A stretch of DNA of 64,000 nt, from NCBI GenBank assembly GCA_021730985.1, contig JAKFYI010000013.1:1-64000 (forward strand), read 5' to 3'. Under the pieces are notes generated by a model. The model made no database searches and was not told the origin of the DNA. It was given only the letters and a program-made list of their open reading frames with translations. The position numbers and the translations under genes were made by a program. The stretch's first letter is position 1, and the number at the start of each line of letters is the position of its first letter. Below, one piece after another: positions 29,089 to 39,954 of this stretch. Source of the DNA: Hyphomicrobiales bacterium. Its GTDB lineage: Bacteria > Pseudomonadota > Alphaproteobacteria > Rhizobiales > Xanthobacteraceae.

Positions 29089-30813
29089 ATGGACGCCAAG
29101 ACCGATCTCAAGAACAGGTTGCCGAGCAGGCACGTCACCGAAGGCCCCGCCCGGGCGCCGCACCGGTCGTATTACTACGCGATGGGCCTGACCAAAGATC
29201 AGATCCACCAGCCGTTCGTCGGCGTCGCCTCCTGCTGGAACGAAGCCGCCCCCTGCAACATCGCCCTGATGCGCCAGGCGCAGGCGGTGAAAAAGGGCGT
29301 CGCCGCCAACCACGGCACCCCGCGCGAGTTCTGCACCATCACCGTGACCGACGGCATCGCCATGGGCCATGCCGGCATGTACTCGTCGCTGCCCTCGCGC
29401 GAGGTGATTGCCGATAGCGTCGAACTGACCATGCGCGGCCACGGCTACGACGGCCTCGTCGGCCTTGCCGGCTGCGACAAGTCTCTGCCCGGCATGATGA
29501 TGGCGATGGTCCGCCTCAATGTGCCGTCGGTGTTCATCTATGGCGGCTCGATCCTGCCCGGCAATTTCCGCGGCCAGGTCGTCACCGTGCAGGACATGTT
29601 CGAGGCGGTCGGCCGGCATTCGGTCGGCGCGCTGTCGAGCGAGGACCTCGACGAGATGGAGCAGGTGGCGTGCCCGTCGGCCGGCGCCTGCGGCGCCCAG
29701 TTCACCGCCAACACCATGGCGACGGTGTCGGAGGCGATCGGCCTGGCCTTGCCTTATTCGGCCGGCGCGCCCGCGCCTTACGAAATCCGCGACCGGTTCT
29801 GCATGACCGCCGGCGAGCAGGTGGTGGAACTGATCAAGCTCAACATCCGCCCGCGCGACATCGTCACCCGCAAGGCGCTGGAGAATGCCGCCGCAGTTGT
29901 GGCGGCCTCCGGCGGTTCCACCAACGCCGCGCTGCATCTTCCGGCGATAGCGCACGAATGTGGCATCGATTTCGACCTGTTCGACGTGGCCGAGGTCTTC
30001 AAAAGAACACCTTATGTCGCGGATTTGAAACCGGGTGGCCGTTATGTTGCCAAGGACATGTTCGAGGTTGGCGGCATTCCGCTGCTGATGAAGACGCTGC
30101 TCGACCATGGCTATCTGCATGGCGAGTGCATGACCGTCACCGGCCGGACCATCGCGGAGAACATGGCCAAGGTGAAGTGGAACCCCGACCAGGACGTCGT
30201 GCTGCCGGCCGACAAGCCGCTGTCTCCGACCGGAGGCGTGGTGGGCTTGAAGGGCAACCTCGCGCCCGAAGGCGCGATCGTCAAAGTCGCCGGCATGAGC
30301 GAATTGAAGTTCACCGGCCCGGCGCGTTGCTTCGACGGCGAAGAGGCGTGCTTCGAGGCGGTGCGCAGTAAGAAATACAAGGAAGGCGAGGTCCTGGTGA
30401 TCCGTTACGAGGGCCCCAAGGGCGGCCCCGGCATGCGCGAGATGTTGTCCACCACCGCGGCGCTGTACGGCCAGGGCATGGGCGGCAAGGTCGCGCTGAT
30501 CACCGATGGCCGCTTCTCCGGTGCGACGCGCGGCTTCTGCATCGGCCACGTCGGTCCCGAGGCCGCGGTCGGCGGCCCGATCGCGCTGGTGCGCGACGGC
30601 GACATCATCACCATCGACGCCGACAAGGGCACGCTCGAGGTCAATCTCAGCGCCGGCGAGTTGGCCAAGCGCAAGTCCGGCTGGACGTCGCGGGAGAACG
30701 ATGCTTCGTCCGGTTATCTCTGGAAATACGCCCAACAGGTGGGTTCGGCGCTGAACGGCGCGGTTACGCATCCTGGCGGCAAGGCCGAGAAGACGACCTA
30801 TGCGGATATCTAA
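29089..30813 (+). CDS. ilvD: Dihydroxy-acid dehydratase
   Basis: The 574-residue protein starts at the ATG at 29089, which fits the IlvD N-terminus ([16 protein letters not shown]). Fe-S cluster cysteines lie in [22 protein letters not shown] and [14 protein letters not shown]; the C-terminal [22 protein letters not shown] motif region is intact. It makes 2-oxo acids for isoleucine, valine and (via ketoisovalerate) leucine and pantothenate synthesis in the cytoplasm. About 270 bases upstream hold no gene. exoR overlaps its end by 14 bases. The Edd/IlvD family also contains sugar-acid dehydratases, but these motifs and length favour IlvD. Confidence 0.95.
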   Translation: MDAKTDLKNRLPSRHVTEGPARAPHRSYYYAMGLTKDQIHQPFVGVASCWNEAAPCNIALMRQAQAVKKGVAANHGTPREFCTITVTDGIAMGHAGMYSSLPSREVIADSVELTMRGHGYDGLVGLAGCDKSLPGMMMAMVRLNVPSVFIYGGSILPGNFRGQVVTVQDMFEAVGRHSVGALSSEDLDEMEQVACPSAGACGAQFTANTMATVSEAIGLALPYSAGAPAPYEIRDRFCMTAGEQVVELIKLNIRPRDIVTRKALENAAAVVAASGGSTNAALHLPAIAHECGIDFDLFDVAEVFKRTPYVADLKPGGRYVAKDMFEVGGIPLLMKTLLDHGYLHGECMTVTGRTIAENMAKVKWNPDQDVVLPADKPLSPTGGVVGLKGNLAPEGAIVKVAGMSELKFTGPARCFDGEEACFEAVRSKKYKEGEVLVIRYEGPKGGPGMREMLSTTAALYGQGMGGKVALITDGRFSGATRGFCIGHVGPEAAVGGPIALVRDGDIITIDADKGTLEVNLSAGELAKRKSGWTSRENDASSGYLWKYAQQVGSALNGAVTHPGGKAEKTTYADI

Positions 30814-31729
30814 TCTCATAGGCTTGGCCGCGGTCGCGGGTCTCGCCATCTGGCTGGACCCGTCGCCCTCGCTGTCGCTCGACGGCACGCCGTCGCCAAA
30901 CGCGGCTGCGGCTCTGCCGCAGTCGGCGGTCGCGGCGGTGCCGGGCGCGCCGATTGCGACGCCCAAGGCCGCGCTTGCTCCGCCCAACGTCGATCTGTCG
31001 CCGGTCGATGCGTTCCGCCGCGCCACCGAGGCGCTCAAGCATGGCGAGCGCAAGAACGCGGTCAGTTCCCTGCAGTATGCCGCCGAGCGCGGCCACGGCG
31101 TGGCGCTCTGGCAGCTTGGCCGCATGTATGCCGAAGGCGACGGCGTGCCGCGCAACGACAAGACGGCTTTCGAGTATTTCCGCAAGTTCGCCGACAGCCA
31201 CGCCGACGATCATCCGACCACGCCGCGTTCGCGCTTTGTCGCCAACGCCTTTGTGGCGCTCGGCCAGTACTATCTCGACGGCATTCCCAATTCGCCTGTG
31301 GAGGCGAGCCCGGAGCGCGCGCGCCGCATGTTCTATCACGCGGCGTCGTACTTCGGAGATCCGGAGGCGCAGTACCATCTCGCCATGCTGTACGTGGACG
31401 GGCAGGGCGTCGATCGCGATGCCAAGCGCGCCGTGCCCTGGCTGGTGCTCGCGGCCAACAAGGGTCACTACAAGTCGCAAGCGGTGCTCGGCCGCATCCT
31501 GTTCCACGGCGAACACGGCACGCGGCAGCCGGCGTCGGGCCTGATGTGGCTGACGGTGGCGAGCGACGGGCCGGGCGGCGCGGTGCCGTGGATCGTCGAA
31601 CTGCGCGAGCGCGCCTTCAAGCAGGCGAACGACCGCCAGCGCGCCACCGCCCTCATCTTGCTGGAGCGCTGGGTCGAAGGCCGCGCCGTCGATGGCCGCA
31701 ACATCGAAGGCCGCACCGCCGCGCAATAG
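30800..31729 (+). CDS. exoR: ExoR-like Sel1/TPR repeat periplasmic regulator
   Basis: A 309-residue protein with an N-terminal signal or anchor ([17 protein letters not shown]) and several Sel1-like repeats: [52 protein letters not shown] and [16 protein letters not shown]. Size, signal and repeat pattern match ExoR of rhizobia, a periplasmic negative regulator of the ExoS-ChvI two-component system controlling exopolysaccharide and motility. Overlaps the ilvD stop by 14 bases. ExoS/ChvI genes are not in the window, so the function is inferred from the family. Confidence 0.82.
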   Translation: MRISNLIGLAAVAGLAIWLDPSPSLSLDGTPSPNAAAALPQSAVAAVPGAPIATPKAALAPPNVDLSPVDAFRRATEALKHGERKNAVSSLQYAAERGHGVALWQLGRMYAEGDGVPRNDKTAFEYFRKFADSHADDHPTTPRSRFVANAFVALGQYYLDGIPNSPVEASPERARRMFYHAASYFGDPEAQYHLAMLYVDGQGVDRDAKRAVPWLVLAANKGHYKSQAVLGRILFHGEHGTRQPASGLMWLTVASDGPGGAVPWIVELRERAFKQANDRQRATALILLERWVEGRAVDGRNIEGRTAAQ

Positions 31730-31792
31730 CGGCGCGTCCCTCACTTCGGACAAGTCCTGTACGAAATCGGCGCTGACGCTTGAGGCGTGTCG

Positions 31793-32584
31793 CTACGGCA
31801 CGCCGATCGCCAGATCGATGTAGACCGGCACATGGTCCGACGGCTTCTCCCAGGAGCGCACATGCTTGTCGATGCCGGCCCCGGTGAGCCGGTCGGCGGC
31901 CTGCGGCGACAGCAGCATGTGGTCGATGCGGATGCCCCAGTTCTTCTGCCAGGCGCCCGCCTGGTAGTCCCAGAACGTGTAGAGGCCGCGATCGTCGGTC
32001 GTGGCGCGGATCGCGTCGGTGAACCCCATGTGGGTGAGCGAGCGGAACCTCTCCCGCGTCTGCGGCAGGAACAGTGCGTCGTTCACCCAGGCCGCCGGAT
32101 TGTGGACGTCGTCGGGGGTCGGGATGACGTTGTAGTCGCCGGCCAGGATCAGCGGCTCTTCCAGTTTAAGTCGCTCCTTCGCATAGTGAGAAAGCCGGTC
32201 CATCCATTTGAGTTTGTATGAATATTTGTCCGTATTGGTTGGGTTTCCGTTGGGCAGATAGATCGACGCGACGCGCACCACGCCGGACGGCGTGGACACC
32301 GTTGCTTCGATGAAGCGGGCGTGATCGTCGGTGTCGTCACCGGGCAGACCGATCACCACCTCGTCGAACTTGAGCTTGGACAGGATGGCGACGCCGTTGA
32401 ACGTCTTCTGGCCGTGCACGGCAAGGTTGTAACCGAGGGACTCGAAGGCCTCGCGGGGGAAGGCGTCATCGACGCACTTGATCTCCTGCAGGCATGCAAT
32501 GTCCGGCTGCCGCTCCGCGAGCCAGGCCCTCAGATGGTCGGTTCGCTGCCGAATTGAGTTCACGTTCCAGGTGGCGACGCGCAT
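31793..32584 (-). CDS. xthA: Exodeoxyribonuclease III
   Basis: A 263-residue endonuclease/exonuclease/phosphatase-fold protein. It opens MRVATWNVNSIRQR, with CLQEIK (metal-binding Glu), the GNP and AGDYNVIPTPDDVHNP region, and the C-terminal RIDHMLLSPQ and SDHVPVYIDL (catalytic His). It acts as an AP endonuclease and 3'-5' exonuclease in DNA repair. The region 32150-32260 coding for NTDKYSYKLKWMDRL is noticeably A/T-rich compared with flanks. It is convergent with exoR. Confidence 0.95.
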   Translation of the reverse strand: MRVATWNVNSIRQRTDHLRAWLAERQPDIACLQEIKCVDDAFPREAFESLGYNLAVHGQKTFNGVAILSKLKFDEVVIGLPGDDTDDHARFIEATVSTPSGVVRVASIYLPNGNPTNTDKYSYKLKWMDRLSHYAKERLKLEEPLILAGDYNVIPTPDDVHNPAAWVNDALFLPQTRERFRSLTHMGFTDAIRATTDDRGLYTFWDYQAGAWQKNWGIRIDHMLLSPQAADRLTGAGIDKHVRSWEKPSDHVPVYIDLAIGVP

Positions 32585-32810
32585 TGCGGGCTTTCGAAGG
32601 GCTCGGGGTGGCGATTAACCAACATCCTCGGCCGCGCGGCCAGCCTAAACCGCGTGAAGAAGACGGGGGGTATCGGGGTTTCCCCAAGTGAGCGGAAAGG
32701 TGCGCCCCCGCCGGCTCTGTGGTAGGAGTCCGCAACCGCGAGGGGTGCCGCGGCACTTAGCCTTATGACCGGCCCGGGGGGTGGATGGGCCGAGAGCGGG
32801 TTTTCAGGGG

Positions 32811-33950
32811 ATGAAGAAGCGGACTGTGCTGGTCGGGCTGGCGGTGGTGCTTGCTCTTGCGGGCGGTGCCTTCGCAACGCGCGATATTTGGAATCCGCCC
32901 GCTGCGGTCGCCCAAGGACCGCGGCCGCAGGCGCGTGGCGTGCCCGTCGTCACCGCCGTGGCCGAGAAGAAGAAGGTTCCGGTGCAGGTCGAGTTGCTCG
33001 GCACCGTGACACCGATCGCCAGCGTCGCCGTGAAGTCGCGGCTCGAAACCGAGATTATCGGCGTTCATTTCGAAGACGGCGCCATGGTGAAGCAGGGCGA
33101 CCTGCTGTTCACCCTCGACGGCCGCGCCATCGAGGCCCAGGTCCGCGACCTGGAGGCGGTGCTGATCAGCGCCAAGGCGCAACTCGAGCAGAACCAGCGC
33201 GATCTGGAGCGCTACGTCGAGTTGGTCGCGAAGAATGCGGCCACCCAGGTTCAGCTCAACAACACCCGCACCCAGGTCAACATCTGGCGCGCCACGTCGA
33301 GTTCGACATCCGCCAAGATCGAAAATCTGAAAGTCCTGCTGTCGTACTGCACGATCCGCGCGCCGATTGCGGGACGCGCCAGCATGGCCGCGGTGAAGGC
33401 GGGCAATTTCGTGCGGCCGGCCGATGTCGCTCCGCTCGCCACCATCATTCAGGCCGCGCCGGTGTACGTCGCGTTCGCGCTGCCGCAGAACAACCTGCCG
33501 GCGTTGCGCCAGGCACTCTCGGCGGAAACCGCCACCATCCAGGCCGTCATTCCGGGCGAGACGCGGCGCGCCAGCGGCCATGTCTCGATGATCGAGAACT
33601 CCATCGATGCCGGGACGGGCACGGTCACCGTTCGCGCGACCATGCCGAACGCGGACGGCCTGCTTTGGCCGGGCACGCTGGTGCGGGTGATGCTGACGTT
33701 CCGCGAGGAGACCGCAGTGGTCGTGCCTCCGACGGCGGTGCAAATGAGCCAGACCGGATCGTTTATCTTCGTCGTGAAGAACGGTGTCGCCAGCGTGCAG
33801 CCGGTCAAGGTGGCGCGCGTGATGCAGACCGAAACCGTACTTGAGGGCGGATTGGAGGGCGGCGAGACGGTCGTCACCGACGGCCAGCTTCGCCTGACCA
33901 ATGGCGCGCGGGTTGCGCCGCGCGGTTCCAACACGGCGTCCGGATCTTAG
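32811..33950 (+). CDS. RND efflux periplasmic adaptor subunit
   Basis: The 379-residue protein starts at the ATG at 32811 with a signal/anchor (MKKRTVLVGLAVVLALAGG). Family landmarks are VQVELLGTVTPIASVAVKSR, the first lipoyl half VHFEDGAMVKQGDLLFTLD, a coiled-coil hairpin (AQLEQNQRDLERYVELVAK), and CTIRAPIAGRASMAAVKAG. It resembles MdtA. Only 3 bases separate it from the permease gene, so the two are surely co-expressed. It couples the pump to a TolC-type channel. Confidence 0.93.
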   Translation: MKKRTVLVGLAVVLALAGGAFATRDIWNPPAAVAQGPRPQARGVPVVTAVAEKKKVPVQVELLGTVTPIASVAVKSRLETEIIGVHFEDGAMVKQGDLLFTLDGRAIEAQVRDLEAVLISAKAQLEQNQRDLERYVELVAKNAATQVQLNNTRTQVNIWRATSSSTSAKIENLKVLLSYCTIRAPIAGRASMAAVKAGNFVRPADVAPLATIIQAAPVYVAFALPQNNLPALRQALSAETATIQAVIPGETRRASGHVSMIENSIDAGTGTVTVRATMPNADGLLWPGTLVRVMLTFREETAVVVPPTAVQMSQTGSFIFVVKNGVASVQPVKVARVMQTETVLEGGLEGGETVVTDGQLRLTNGARVAPRGSNTASGS

Positions 33951-33953
33951 TCC

Positions 33954-36900
33954 ATGAATATATCCGAGCTCTGCATCCGCCGGCCGGTTTTGACCACGCT
34001 GATCACGGCGTCGTTCATCGTGTTCGGCTTGTTCGCGTACCGGCTGCTGGCCGTTGCCGCGCTGCCGCGCGTCGACTTCCCGACCATTCAGATCCAGGCG
34101 CAACTGCCGGGCGCCAGCCCCGATACGATGGCGGCCTCGATCGCGTCCCCCATCGAGCGGCAGCTATCGACCATCTCGGGGATTAGCTCGATCACCTCGT
34201 CGTCAACGCAGGGTTCGACCTCGATCACCATCCAGTTCGAGCTGAGCCGCGACATCGACAGCGCGGCGCTCGACGTGCAAACGGCGCTCTCCACCGCTGC
34301 GCGGCGCCTGCCGCCGGAAATGACCACGCCGCCGCAGTTCCGGAAGGTCAATCCGGGCGATTTCCCGATCCTCTTCATCAGCACTCGTTCCTCGACGCTG
34401 CCGCTTTCGGTCGTCAACGAATACGCCGAGACGGTGCTCGCCCAGCAGATTTCGCAGATCCAGGGCGTCGCTCAGGTGCTGGTCTACGGCGCGCAGCGCT
34501 TCGCGATACGCGTTCAAGTCGATCCGACCGCCGCTGCCGCGCGCAACATCTCGCTCGACGAAATCCGCAACGCGGTCAGCCGCGCCAACTCCAACGTGCC
34601 GGTCGGCACGCTGGCGGGCGCGACCCAGAACATCACGCTCAACGCGTCCGGCGCCATGACCAAGGCCGCCGACTACAAGCAGATCACGGTCGCCTACCGC
34701 AACGGCGTGTCGGTGAAGCTTGAGGAGGTGGCGCGCGTTCTCGACAGCGTCGAGAACGACAAGGTGGCGAGCTGGTTCAACGACGAGCGTGCCATCGTGC
34801 TGGCGATCCAGCGCCAGCCTGACGCCAACACCGTGGCGGTGGTCGATGCCGTGCGCGAGAGGTTGCCGGCGTTCCGCGCGCAGGTGCCGGCGGCGATCGA
34901 GATGCAGTTCCTGCTCGACCGCTCGCTGTCGATCCGCGACTCGGTCGCCGAGGTGCAGTTCCACTTGACCATTTCGATCCTGCTGGTCGTGCTCGTGATC
35001 TTCCTGTTCCTGCGCAAGGCGTCGGCGACCATCATTCCTTCGCTCGCGGTGCCGGTGTCGCTGGTCGGCACCTTTGCCGCGATGTACGCATTCGGCTTCT
35101 CGATCAACAATATGACCCTGCTGGCGCTGGCGCTGTCGGTCGGCTTCGTGGTCGATGACGCGATCGTCATGCTGGAGAACATCGCGCGCCATATCGAGGG
35201 CGGCATGCGGCCCTACGAGGCTGCGCTCAAGGGCTCGCGCGAGGTCGGCTTCACCATCATCTCGATCACGTTCTCGCTGATCGCGGTTTTCATCCCGGTG
35301 CTGCTGATGGGCGGGATGGTCGGCCGCGTGTTCCGCGAATTCGCGGTGACGATTTCGGTTGCCATCATTGTGTCCGGATTCGTCTCGCTGACGCTGACGC
35401 CGATGCTGTGCGCCCGTGTGCTGAAGGTCCACCGCAAGGACGAGAAGCAGATGTTCATTCTGCGCTGGTTCGACGCGATGTTCCAAAGCTGGCTGCGCGC
35501 CTACGAATGGTCGCTCGACTGGGTGATCAAATACAAGGCGATCATGCTCGGGGTGACCTTCCTGACGCTCGGCGGCGCGGTCTGGCTCTACATGGTGGTG
35601 CCAAAGGGGTTCTTCCCGACCGAGGACACCGGCTACGTCTCGGTCACCACCGAAGGTCCAAGCGACATCGCGTTCCCTGCAATGGTGGAGTTGCAGCGCG
35701 CCGTCGCCGAAATCATCCGGAAGGATCCCGCGGTCGATTATCTCAACTCCACGGTCGGCACCGGCGGTCCCAACCCGACGTCGAACTACGGCCGCATGCT
35801 GATCGGCCTCAAGCCGATGAACGTGCGCAACGAAAACTCGACTTCGGTGATCCAGCGGCTGCGCCGCACCGCCAATACGGTGCCGGGCGTCGCGGTCTAT
35901 TTCCAGAACATTCAGAACATCCGCGTGGTCGCTCGCATCTCCAAGAGCGAGTTCCAGTACACGCTGCAGTCCAGCGACACCGAGGCGCTCTACCGGGTCA
36001 CGCCGGAACTGCAGGCGAAGATCGAGAAGATCGAAGGGCTGCGCGACGTCACCACCGACCTCTACATCAAGAATCCGGAGATGGTGGTTGAGGTCGATCG
36101 CGAGAAGGCGGCGGTCTACGGCATCACCGTCGATCAGATCCGCCAGGAACTCTACAACGCATTCGGCTCGCGCCAGGTCGGCACCATCTACACGCCGTCA
36201 AACGACTACCAGATCATCCTGCAGAGTATGCCGGAGTTCCAGTTGGACCCGAGCGCGCTCTCCAAGATATTCCTCAAGACCCGTGCGGATAACCCGGCGG
36301 CTGGCGCGGTCGGCGGCGGAGCCAGCGGCACCGGCGTGCTGACCGGGGCTTCGATTCCGCTCTCCGCGGTGACACGGCTGGTTCCGACGGTCGGGCCGCT
36401 GCAGGTCAACCACCAGGGCCAGCAGCCGGCGGTCACCATCTCGTTCAATCTCGCGCCCGGTGTGTCGCTCGGATACGCGGTCGATCAGATTCAGCAACTG
36501 GAGCGTGAAGCTGGCCTGCCGGCCTCGGTCACCACCGGCTTCCAGGGCTCGGCGCAGGTGTTCCAGGAATCGCTGAAGGGGCAGGGCATCTTGGTGCTGG
36601 CCGCGATCTTCGCCGCCTACGTGGTGCTCGGCATCCTGTACGAGAGCTTCATCCATCCGATCACCATCATCTCCGGCCTGCCGTCGGCCGGCATCGGCGC
36701 GCTGCTCACGCTGATCCTGTTCAAGATGGACCTCACGGTGATCGCGATGATCGGCATCGTCATGCTGGTCGGCATCGTGAAGAAGAACGCGATCATGATG
36801 ATCGACTTTGCGATCGAGCGAAGGCGCGTCGGCCTGGGCGCCGAGGCCGCGATCCGCGAGGCCGCGCTGCTGCGATTCCGCCCCATCATGATGACGACGT

Positions 36901-37139
36901 TCGCCGCGATCTTCGGCGCGCTGCCGATCGCAATCGGCTCGGGCGCCGGCGCCGAACTGCGCCAGCCGCTCGGCGTCGCGGTGGTGGGCGGACTGGTGCT
37001 GTCGCAGCTTCTCACGCTCTACATCACGCCCGTCGTCTATCTCTACCTCGACCGCGTGGACCGGCTGGTCAGGCGGAGGCTCGAGCCGCAGCTCGAAGAG
37101 GTGCCGGAGCCGCTCAAGCCGGCCGTCGCCGCCGAATAA
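33954..37139 (+). CDS. RND efflux permease, MdtB/MdtC-like
   Basis: A 1061-residue HAE-1 type RND pump: N-terminal helix with RRPVLTTLITASFIVFGLFAY, porter domain (VDFPTIQIQAQLPGASPDTM), GFVVDDAIVMLENIARH with the paired aspartates of the proton relay, and the duplicated second half with MLVGIVKKNAIMMIDFA. This matches MdtB/MdtC/OqxB-like exporters of drugs or bile-salt-like compounds. The adaptor is upstream; no repressor gene is adjacent, so regulation is unknown. Confidence 0.94.
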   Translation: MNISELCIRRPVLTTLITASFIVFGLFAYRLLAVAALPRVDFPTIQIQAQLPGASPDTMAASIASPIERQLSTISGISSITSSSTQGSTSITIQFELSRDIDSAALDVQTALSTAARRLPPEMTTPPQFRKVNPGDFPILFISTRSSTLPLSVVNEYAETVLAQQISQIQGVAQVLVYGAQRFAIRVQVDPTAAAARNISLDEIRNAVSRANSNVPVGTLAGATQNITLNASGAMTKAADYKQITVAYRNGVSVKLEEVARVLDSVENDKVASWFNDERAIVLAIQRQPDANTVAVVDAVRERLPAFRAQVPAAIEMQFLLDRSLSIRDSVAEVQFHLTISILLVVLVIFLFLRKASATIIPSLAVPVSLVGTFAAMYAFGFSINNMTLLALALSVGFVVDDAIVMLENIARHIEGGMRPYEAALKGSREVGFTIISITFSLIAVFIPVLLMGGMVGRVFREFAVTISVAIIVSGFVSLTLTPMLCARVLKVHRKDEKQMFILRWFDAMFQSWLRAYEWSLDWVIKYKAIMLGVTFLTLGGAVWLYMVVPKGFFPTEDTGYVSVTTEGPSDIAFPAMVELQRAVAEIIRKDPAVDYLNSTVGTGGPNPTSNYGRMLIGLKPMNVRNENSTSVIQRLRRTANTVPGVAVYFQNIQNIRVVARISKSEFQYTLQSSDTEALYRVTPELQAKIEKIEGLRDVTTDLYIKNPEMVVEVDREKAAVYGITVDQIRQELYNAFGSRQVGTIYTPSNDYQIILQSMPEFQLDPSALSKIFLKTRADNPAAGAVGGGASGTGVLTGASIPLSAVTRLVPTVGPLQVNHQGQQPAVTISFNLAPGVSLGYAVDQIQQLEREAGLPASVTTGFQGSAQVFQESLKGQGILVLAAIFAAYVVLGILYESFIHPITIISGLPSAGIGALLTLILFKMDLTVIAMIGIVMLVGIVKKNAIMMIDFAIERRRVGLGAEAAIREAALLRFRPIMMTTFAAIFGALPIAIGSGAGAELRQPLGVAVVGGLVLSQLLTLYITPVVYLYLDRVDRLVRRRLEPQLEEVPEPLKPAVAAE

Positions 37140-37196
37140 TCGCGATAGCGGCACAGGTCTTGCTTTTTGGTCCTCCTGACAACGGAGGATCATCCC

Positions 37197-38156
37197 GTGC
37201 ATCGTTTTATTCTCGCCGTGTTGGCCTTGCTCGCAGGCGCCAGTGCCGCTTTCGCCGACAATTGGCCCGCGAAGCCGATCCGCGCCATCATTCCGTTCGG
37301 CGCGGGCAGCGCGGTGGACGTCGTCCCGCGCCTCGTCTTCGAGCAGCTTTCGCAGCAATTGGGGCAGACCATCGTGGTCGAGAACCGCGGCGGCGCGGGC
37401 GGCACCATCGGCACCTCGGCGGTCGCGAAAGCCGAGCCCGACGGCTACACCATGCTGGTGCATTCCTCGGCGCACACCATCACGCCGGCGCTGTATCCGG
37501 CGCTGTCCTACGACGTGATCAAGGATTTCGTCACCGTCGGCGCGATCGGCAGCGTGCCGAACGTGATGATCATCGCGCCGTCGCGCGGCTTCAAGACCGT
37601 GAAGGAATACGTGTCGCACGCCAAGGCCAATCCGACCGCGTCGAACTTCGCCTCGCTCGGTGTCGGCTCGGCGGTGCATCTGAGCGCCGAGCGCTTCCGC
37701 GTCAGCGCGGGCTTCGACTCCACCCACATTCCCTTCAAGGGCGGCGCCGAGGCGTTGACCGAGATCATCGCGGGCCGCGTCGATTACTACTTCTGTCCGA
37801 TCGCGACCGCGCTGCCGCACATCAAGGGCGGCCGGCTGATGGGGCTGGCGGTCAGCAGCCCGCAGCGCGCGTCCGCGCTGCCCAACCTTCCGACCACACT
37901 GGAGTCCGGATTCCCGGATTCCGACTACACGTTCTGGATGGGTATCTTCATGCCGGCCAAGACGCCGCCGGAGATCGTCGCCAAATTGGGCGCCGAGTTG
38001 CGCAAGGCGCTCGACGCTCCCGCCGTGAAGGAGAAACTCGTGACGCTCGGCGTCGAAGCCATGCCGCTCACCGCCGCGCAATTCGACGCGCAGGTGAAGC
38101 AGGAGGTCATGACCTACGGGGCGTTCGCGAAGTCGGCGGGATTGAAGCCGAACTAG
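37197..38156 (+). CDS. Tripartite tricarboxylate transporter (Bug family) substrate-binding protein
   Basis: A 319-residue protein from a GTG start preceded by GGAGG (37184-37188); upstream in-frame starts lack a ribosome site. Residues 1-20 form a signal peptide (VHRFILAVLALLAGASAAFA). DNWPAKPIRAIIPFGAGSAV and IVVENRGGAGGTIGTSAVA are Bug signatures. The fourth such orphan receptor in the window; ligand unknown. Lies 57 bases after the RND permease, possibly read through from it. Confidence 0.93.
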   Translation: MHRFILAVLALLAGASAAFADNWPAKPIRAIIPFGAGSAVDVVPRLVFEQLSQQLGQTIVVENRGGAGGTIGTSAVAKAEPDGYTMLVHSSAHTITPALYPALSYDVIKDFVTVGAIGSVPNVMIIAPSRGFKTVKEYVSHAKANPTASNFASLGVGSAVHLSAERFRVSAGFDSTHIPFKGGAEALTEIIAGRVDYYFCPIATALPHIKGGRLMGLAVSSPQRASALPNLPTTLESGFPDSDYTFWMGIFMPAKTPPEIVAKLGAELRKALDAPAVKEKLVTLGVEAMPLTAAQFDAQVKQEVMTYGAFAKSAGLKPN

Positions 38157-38218
38157 CGGCATAGAAGAGGGCGCTGCCGCCATTCCAGGGCGCGCCGAAG
38201 GCGCGAGAACCGGGTTTG

Positions 38219-38563
38219 CTACAGCGTGAAGCTGGTGCCGCAGCCGCAGGACGCCTTGGCCTGCGGGTTGTTGACCTTGAACGCAGCTCCAATCAGGTCG
38301 TCGACGAAATCGATTTCCGAACCCGCCAGGAACTGCAGGGACACCGAATCGATCAGCACGGTGGCGCCGTCGCGCGCCACCACGATGTCGTCCGCGGCCT
38401 GGTCGCGATCGACGTCGAACTTGTACTGGAAGCCCGAGCAGCCGCCGCCTTCCACGCTGACGCGCAGCTTGGCGCCCTCAGGCTCCGCCTTGAGAATCTC
38501 GCCGATCTTGCGCGCGGCCCGTTCGGTCACGGTGACGTCGGTGGTCATGGCTTGGGTGGTCAT
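38219..38563 (-). CDS. erpA: Iron-sulfur cluster insertion protein ErpA
   Basis: A 114-residue A-type Fe-S carrier with the three invariant cysteines: Cys42 (GGGCSGFQY) and Cys106/Cys108 (SCGCGTSF). Such proteins carry Fe-S clusters from the assembly scaffold to target enzymes; the FIDDLIGAAFKVNNPQA-like ending supports ErpA over IscA. Divergent from dgt, with 114 bases between starts, the usual arrangement in Hyphomicrobiales. The ATG at 38548 is an alternative start. Confidence 0.93.
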   Translation of the reverse strand: MTTQAMTTDVTVTERAARKIGEILKAEPEGAKLRVSVEGGGCSGFQYKFDVDRDQAADDIVVARDGATVLIDSVSLQFLAGSEIDFVDDLIGAAFKVNNPQAKASCGCGTSFTL

Positions 38564-38677
38564 GGCTCGCCCTTTCGGTGCCGGCCGCAGCCAAGCGGGC
38601 TAACGTGGGCCGGCCCCTTGTGATAGTTAAGTGCACCGGCGCGGAACGTCAATCGACCCACTCCATCGAGCAAAATC

Positions 38678-39877
38678 ATGGCAGCGCAAGCGCTTGCCCG
38701 TGTCTCGTTTGCCTCTGACGCTGCGCTGACCCGCGGGCGGCTCCATCCGGAGCCCGCCAGCGCCACCCGAAGCGCCTTCCGCCGCGATTGCGACCGGCTG
38801 ATCCACGCCGCGGCGTTCCGCAGGCTCGCCTACAAGACCCAGGTGTTCGTGTTCCACGAGGGCGACCATTTCCGCACCCGGCTGACCCACACTTTGGAAG
38901 TGACCCAGATTGCGCGCTCGCTCGCCCGCGCGTTGCGGCTCGACGAGGATCTCGCGGAGGCCTGCGCGCTCGGCCACGACTTCGGCCATCCGCCGTTCGG
39001 CCACGCCGGCGAGCGCGCGCTCGACCATTGCCTGACCGCGTTCGGCGGCTTCGACCACAACGCGCAGACGCTGCGGGTGGTCACCGCGCTGGAGCGGCCG
39101 TACCCCGATTTCGACGGACTCAATCTCACCTTTGAAACGCTCGAAGGTCTGGTCAAGCACAACGGCCCGCTCACCGACCGTGCGGGCGCAGCCAGCGGCC
39201 GCCATGCCAAGCGCGGTTTGCCGCGCGCCATCGCCGAGTACGGCCGCTCCCACGATCTCGAACTGTGGAGCCATCCGAGCGCCGAGGCGCAGGCCGGCGC
39301 GATCTCCGACGACATCGCCTACGACGCCCACGACATCGACGACGGTCTGCGGGCCGATGCCTTCATACTCGACGATATCGCCACGGTGCCGCTGATCGGC
39401 GATCTGCTGAATGGGATCGGCGCCGATCATCCGCAAATCGAGCCCGGCCGCCGCATCCACGAGCTGCGCCGCCGCCTGATCACGCGGATGATCGAGGATG
39501 TGATCGCGCAGGCGCGGCGCCGCGCGGCCGAGCTGGGCGTGGACAGCGCCGAGGGCGTGCGGCTCGCAGGCGCTGCGGTCGTGACGTTCTCGCCCGAAAT
39601 GGCCGCGGCCGACCGCGCCATCAAGGATTTTCTCTATCCGCGGCTGTACCGCCATTCGCGCATCATGCGGATCATGGGCGACGCCGAGCGCATCGTGCGC
39701 GAGCTGTTCGCGCACTATCTCGACAAGCCCTCCGACATGCCGGCGGAGTGGCGGCACGGGCTCGACGATCCGGCCGGCCGGGCGCTGCGGATCGCCGACT
39801 TCATCGCCGGCATGACCGACCGCTACGCCATGATCGAGCACGCACGGCTGATCGGGGACACGCCGGAACTGCGCTGA
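38678..39877 (+). CDS. dgt: Deoxyguanosinetriphosphate triphosphohydrolase-like protein
   Basis: A 399-residue HD-domain phosphohydrolase. The metal site is complete: RLTHTLEV (first His), [15 protein letters not shown] (HD pair and extra His) and the distal Asp in [11 protein letters not shown]. Substrate-binding [21 protein letters not shown] opens the fold. dGTPase-like proteins hydrolyse dNTPs to nucleosides and triphosphate, affecting dNTP pools and replication fidelity; substrate range in this subgroup is not known. First gene of the dgt-argS-SPOR-nagZ-scpAB-tatABC cluster. Confidence 0.93.
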   Translation: MAAQALARVSFASDAALTRGRLHPEPASATRSAFRRDCDRLIHAAAFRRLAYKTQVFVFHEGDHFRTRLTHTLEVTQIARSLARALRLDEDLAEACALGHDFGHPPFGHAGERALDHCLTAFGGFDHNAQTLRVVTALERPYPDFDGLNLTFETLEGLVKHNGPLTDRAGAASGRHAKRGLPRAIAEYGRSHDLELWSHPSAEAQAGAISDDIAYDAHDIDDGLRADAFILDDIATVPLIGDLLNGIGADHPQIEPGRRIHELRRRLITRMIEDVIAQARRRAAELGVDSAEGVRLAGAAVVTFSPEMAAADRAIKDFLYPRLYRHSRIMRIMGDAERIVRELFAHYLDKPSDMPAEWRHGLDDPAGRALRIADFIAGMTDRYAMIEHARLIGDTPELR

Positions 39878-39954
39878 AGCCGGGGCCGATTTTGTGGGGT
39901 GAGGCGGCGAAGGCGGGTTCCCCCGGCTGCCGATTTTGCTACAAGCCGCGCAGC